From Poriferisodalis sp965204195 (GTDB taxonomy: Bacteria > Actinomycetota > Acidimicrobiia > Acidimicrobiales > Poriferisodalaceae), in assembly GCF_965204195.1 (NCBI RefSeq), contig NZ_OZ241975.1, forward strand, positions 1,612,001 through 1,676,000: a stretch of 64,000 nt of DNA. Reading direction: 5' to 3'. The translations under genes and the position numbers were made by a program. How positions within the stretch are numbered: the stretch's first letter is position 1; each line of letters starts with the position of its first letter. A model generated the notes under the pieces. That model was not told where the DNA came from, did not search any database, and worked only from the letters and a program-made list of their open reading frames with translations. This document shows, piece by piece, positions 61,214-64,000 of this stretch.

Positions 61214-62493
61214 GCCGCCGGACCCCGGGGTGCCTCGGGGTAGCGGCGGGCGTCGGTCATGGTGTCCTCGGGACGCACCCGCTCATCCATCGGCTTGCAC
61301 CACCAGTCCTCCGCGTCGGCAAACTCGTCGCCCCAGATGCCGCGCAAGCCCGGCATCACCTTCTCCGCGAAGAGCTGGCTCGAATAGCGGGTCTTCCAGT
61401 CGGGCATGTTCCCCATGTGCAGCAGGCAGAACACCGTGCCCACCCGCAGCCGCTTGATCATGTCCTCCATGCGCTCGCGCACGGTGTCGGGCGAGCCCGC
61501 AATGACGTAGCCGCCGTCGACCAAGTCCTTCCAGGTCAGCCGCTTGAACAGCGCCTGGTTCTCCTTGCGGAACTGGTCGAGCTTGCCCGCCTGGATGGTC
61601 TTGACCGTCCGGTAACCGGGCGGGTCGGCGAATCCGGGGAACACATGCAGGCAGCGGTTGAAGAAATACAGCATGTGCTCGCTGTAGAGCTCCTCGGCCT
61701 CGGCGTCGGTCGCCGCCGTGCAGATGATCTGCGCGAACCCCGCACGCCCCGGCGTCATGGACTTGTCGAGCTCGCCGACACGGTTCCAGTACCCGTCCAT
61801 CAGCGTCTGGCCCGCCAGATAGCCGTTGAAGCTGAGGTAGGAGTAGTTGTAGTCGTTCTCCAAGCAGAAGTCCCACGTCTCGATCGAGCCGCCGCCAGGG
61901 ATGTAGATCGGCGGGTGCGGCTGCTGGATCGGCTTGGGCCAGCAGTTCACGTAGCGCAGCTGGGTGTACTTGCCGTCGAACGCGAATACGTCGGGGTTGG
62001 TCCATGCCTCCATGATCAGGTCGTGGGCCTCGTAGTACTTCTCACGGGTCAGCGCGGGGATCTGCCCGTAGGTGAAGTTGGTGTCCATCGGCGTGCCCAC
62101 CGGGAAGCCCGCCACCAGCCGGCCGCCGCTGAGGCAGTCGAGCATGGCGAACTCCTCAGCCACGCGGTGCGGCGGGTTGTACAGGGCGATCGAGTTGCCG
62201 ATCACGCAGATCGCCGCCTGTGAGGTCCGCCGGGCCAGGCCCGCAGCGATGATGTTGGGGCTCGGCATGATGCCGTAGCCGTTCTGGTGATGCTCGTTGA
62301 CACCGATGCCGTCGAAGCCGAGCTCGTCGGCGAACTCGAGCTGATCCATGTACTCGTGGTAGACGCCGTTGGCGCGCTCGGGGTCGAACAGCGAGCCGTC
62401 GATGTCGACCCAGACCGACCGATGCTCGGTCTTGAAGTCGTCGGGCAGATCGGGCCACGGCATCAGGTTGAACCAGCAGAACTTCACGGTCAT
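61210..62493 (-). CDS. LLM-class (luciferase-like) flavin monooxygenase
   Basis: A 427-residue TIM-barrel flavin-dependent enzyme: KFCWFNLMPWPDLP, FDGIGVNEHHQNGYGIMPSPNIIAAGLARRT, and RVAEEFAMLDCLSGGRLVAGFPVGTP are all family landmarks. The ATG has AAGGAG in good position. It would use reduced FMN supplied by a partner reductase. Upstream lies a P450 gene 47 bases away on the same strand, downstream a coupled hydrolase: a three-gene catabolic operon. Substrate unknown. Confidence 0.92.
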   Translation of the reverse strand: MTVKFCWFNLMPWPDLPDDFKTEHRSVWVDIDGSLFDPERANGVYHEYMDQLEFADELGFDGIGVNEHHQNGYGIMPSPNIIAAGLARRTSQAAICVIGNSIALYNPPHRVAEEFAMLDCLSGGRLVAGFPVGTPMDTNFTYGQIPALTREKYYEAHDLIMEAWTNPDVFAFDGKYTQLRYVNCWPKPIQQPHPPIYIPGGGSIETWDFCLENDYNYSYLSFNGYLAGQTLMDGYWNRVGELDKSMTPGRAGFAQIICTAATDAEAEELYSEHMLYFFNRCLHVFPGFADPPGYRTVKTIQAGKLDQFRKENQALFKRLTWKDLVDGGYVIAGSPDTVRERMEDMIKRLRVGTVFCLLHMGNMPDWKTRYSSQLFAEKVMPGLRGIWGDEFADAEDWWCKPMDERVRPEDTMTDARRYPEAPRGPAA

Positions 62494-62540
62494 GTGGGGA
62501 CTCCTTCGGGGCTTGGGCTCGGGCGAAGCAACGGTTGCGG

Positions 62541-63863
62541 CTACCGCCGGGTGACTTGGACGGGGAGGTAGGTGTAGCCGTGAATGAACGACGAGAGCGA
62601 GCGCTGGGGCTCGGCTTGGACTTCGATGCGCCCGAAGCGCGGCAAGATCTCCTCCCACAGCACCCGCAGCTGCAGTTCGGCCAGCCGGCTGCCGAGGCAA
62701 TAGTGGAAGCCGTAGCCGAACGAGAGATGGCTGGCGGCGTTGTGACGCTCGATGTCGAGGTCGTCGGCATTGTCGCCGAAGACGTCCTCGTCTCGATTGG
62801 CTGACACGTACCACATCAGGACCTGATCGTCCTTGCGGATCTGCTTGCCGCCGACCTCGCAGTCCTTCGTGGCAGTGCGCCGCATGTACGACAGCGGTGT
62901 CTGCCAGCGGATGATCTCCGGGACGAAGTTGGCGATGAGATCGGGATTCGCGATGAGCTTGTCGTACTGATCGGGGTACTTGTTGAGCGCATACACGCTG
63001 CCCGACATGGTGTTGCGTGTGGTGTCGTTGCCGCCCACGATCAGCAGGATCAGATTGCCGAGGTGGGCTGCGGCGGGAAGGTGGCTGGTGGCATCGCCGT
63101 GGACCAGCATCGAGATCATGTCGTTGCCGGGGTTGGTCCGCCGCTCTTCCCAGAGCCGCTCGAAGTACGGGAGGCAGTCGGCGAACTCCTCGCGCCGCTG
63201 GGCGCTGGTCTCGACGATCCCGTCCGGGCCGGGGATGGTGGTGACCAGGTCGGACCATCGGGTGAGTTTCCGGCGGTCTTCCAGCGGGAAGTCGAACAGG
63301 GTCGCCAGCATCAGCGTGGTCAGCTCGACCGACACCGTGTCGACCCAGTCGAACGTCTCGCCCTCCGGCAGGGAGTCGAGCACCTTCGTCGCGCGTTCCC
63401 GGATGAGCGACTCAAGGTCTCGCAGGTTGGTCGGGGCCATCATCGGCTGGACAGTGCGGCGCTGGCGGCGGTGCTCGGGCGCGTCCATGGTGATGAACGA
63501 GTTCAGCGGTGGCGTCGCAGGCAGATCAGTGTCTGTGGGCGGTCCGATGGTGATGCCGTGAGCCGAGCAGAACGTCTCGTCGTCGCTCTCCACGTCGCGG
63601 ACGTCGGCCCATTTCGTGACTGACCAATAACGTCCTGCCGAACCCAGCTCGTTGAGGTGGACGGGATCTTCCCGACGCAGGCGTGCGAAGTGGTCGTGCC
63701 AGCGGTCCTCGCGAAACAGATGAGGGTTCAGCGGGTTGATCTCATCGATGGCGAGATCTGCGGCGGGTGGGACGCCCGCGCCGAAGTGCGCTTGCTCTCG
63801 GTCGGGATTCACCGCGCTGCCGGCCCGCCATTCCTCCCGTTCAGCCTCGGTTGCAATCGCCAT
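62541..63863 (-). CDS. Cytochrome P450
   Basis: A 440-residue P450. The heme-ligand loop FGYGFHYCLG (Cys389), the I-helix GGNDTTRNT oxygen-activation motif and the ExxR helix (EIIRWQTP region) are present. No membrane anchor, as in bacterial class I P450s. ATG with GGGAG upstream. First gene of an operon with a luciferase-like monooxygenase and a hydrolase. Electron supply would come from a small ferredoxin such as the one at 7215 or another. Sequence resembles CYP families acting on steroid side chains or terpenes, but the substrate is not certain. Confidence 0.93.
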   Translation of the reverse strand: MAIATEAEREEWRAGSAVNPDREQAHFGAGVPPAADLAIDEINPLNPHLFREDRWHDHFARLRREDPVHLNELGSAGRYWSVTKWADVRDVESDDETFCSAHGITIGPPTDTDLPATPPLNSFITMDAPEHRRQRRTVQPMMAPTNLRDLESLIRERATKVLDSLPEGETFDWVDTVSVELTTLMLATLFDFPLEDRRKLTRWSDLVTTIPGPDGIVETSAQRREEFADCLPYFERLWEERRTNPGNDMISMLVHGDATSHLPAAAHLGNLILLIVGGNDTTRNTMSGSVYALNKYPDQYDKLIANPDLIANFVPEIIRWQTPLSYMRRTATKDCEVGGKQIRKDDQVLMWYVSANRDEDVFGDNADDLDIERHNAASHLSFGYGFHYCLGSRLAELQLRVLWEEILPRFGRIEVQAEPQRSLSSFIHGYTYLPVQVTRR

Positions 63864-63938
63864 GCCGGCTCCCTCGCCACTCTGTGCTCTGCGCAGGGCT
63901 GTGTTCCGGCCGCGTGACGCCAACCGGCCCGCCAACTT

Positions 63939-64000
63939 TACGGCGAGGGTTCGCGTGGCAGGCCCAGCACCCGCTCGCCGATGATGTTGCGCTGGATCTC
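63939..64000 (-). CDS. Acyl-CoA dehydrogenase, C-terminal fragment (cut by window end)
   Basis: The last 20 codons before a TAA read EIQRNIIGERVLGLPREPSP, the typical C-terminus of an acyl-CoA dehydrogenase (EIQxNIIGERVLGLPxEP). The rest lies beyond the right edge. It is upstream of the P450 gene on the same strand and may belong to the same cluster. Confidence 0.85.

Overview
The window looks like a chromosome segment of a high-GC actinobacterium, most likely of the Acidimicrobiia/Ilumatobacter type. This is inferred from gene content, not from a marker gene. Supporting signs are high GC, many genes that start right behind a TAnnnT box with no Shine-Dalgarno sequence (leaderless style), Thr/Pro-rich lipoproteins, a HadAB-like MaoC pair, a CxxHxxC ferredoxin and many acyl-CoA, luciferase-like and P450 enzymes. 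No rRNA, tRNA, CRISPR array or insertion sequence was found.

Layout: 0.3-4.6 kb holds two paralogous HsdR-N-like nuclease-fold proteins and two Thr-rich lipoproteins. 4.7-17.4 kb is metabolic: a molybdopterin oxidoreductase with a ferredoxin, a gamma-butyrobetaine/carnitine cluster (hydroxylase, DUF849 cleavage enzyme, carnitine dehydrogenase), an orphan CoxL-like hydroxylase, a methyltransferase, a sugar kinase, an acyl-CoA ligase and a HhH-GPD protein. 17.5-32.6 kb is a defence island: a coiled-coil membrane protein, an SNF2-type helicase with a C-terminal DUF3883-like domain, a reverse transcriptase, a membrane protein of DUF6338 type, a DUF1156 adenine methylase and a DUF499 ATPase. Two related toxin-antitoxin-like pairs sit in the two gaps between these three core genes. 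32.6-46.0 kb returns to metabolism: HIT protein, 2OG oxygenase, aldehyde dehydrogenase, aldolase, fused CoA-transferase, second CoxL-like protein, MetY, MaoC pair, acyl-CoA dehydrogenase. 46.1-51.1 kb is a mixed accessory stretch: a HigBA-like pair, a candidate selenocysteine-containing DsbA/FrnE-like protein, a rhodanese, small proteins and an AT-rich GmrSD-like gene. 51.2-64 kb holds a DUF169 protein, an enoyl-CoA hydratase, a beta-propeller lipoprotein, an epimerase, a penicillin acylase, hydrolases, a Phd/VapC pair, a luciferase-like enzyme, a P450 and the end of an acyl-CoA dehydrogenase.

The most interesting items are: (i) the in-frame UGA at 46824-46826, placed exactly where the first Cys of a CPWC redox motif is expected and followed by a good SECIS-like hairpin, which conventional gene calling would miss; (ii) the helicase/methylase/ATPase defence system with a reverse transcriptase and two sister toxin-antitoxin modules threaded through its gaps; (iii) several gene 3' ends that are repeated just downstream of their own stop codons; and (iv) a widespread leaderless start signature that moves several gene starts.
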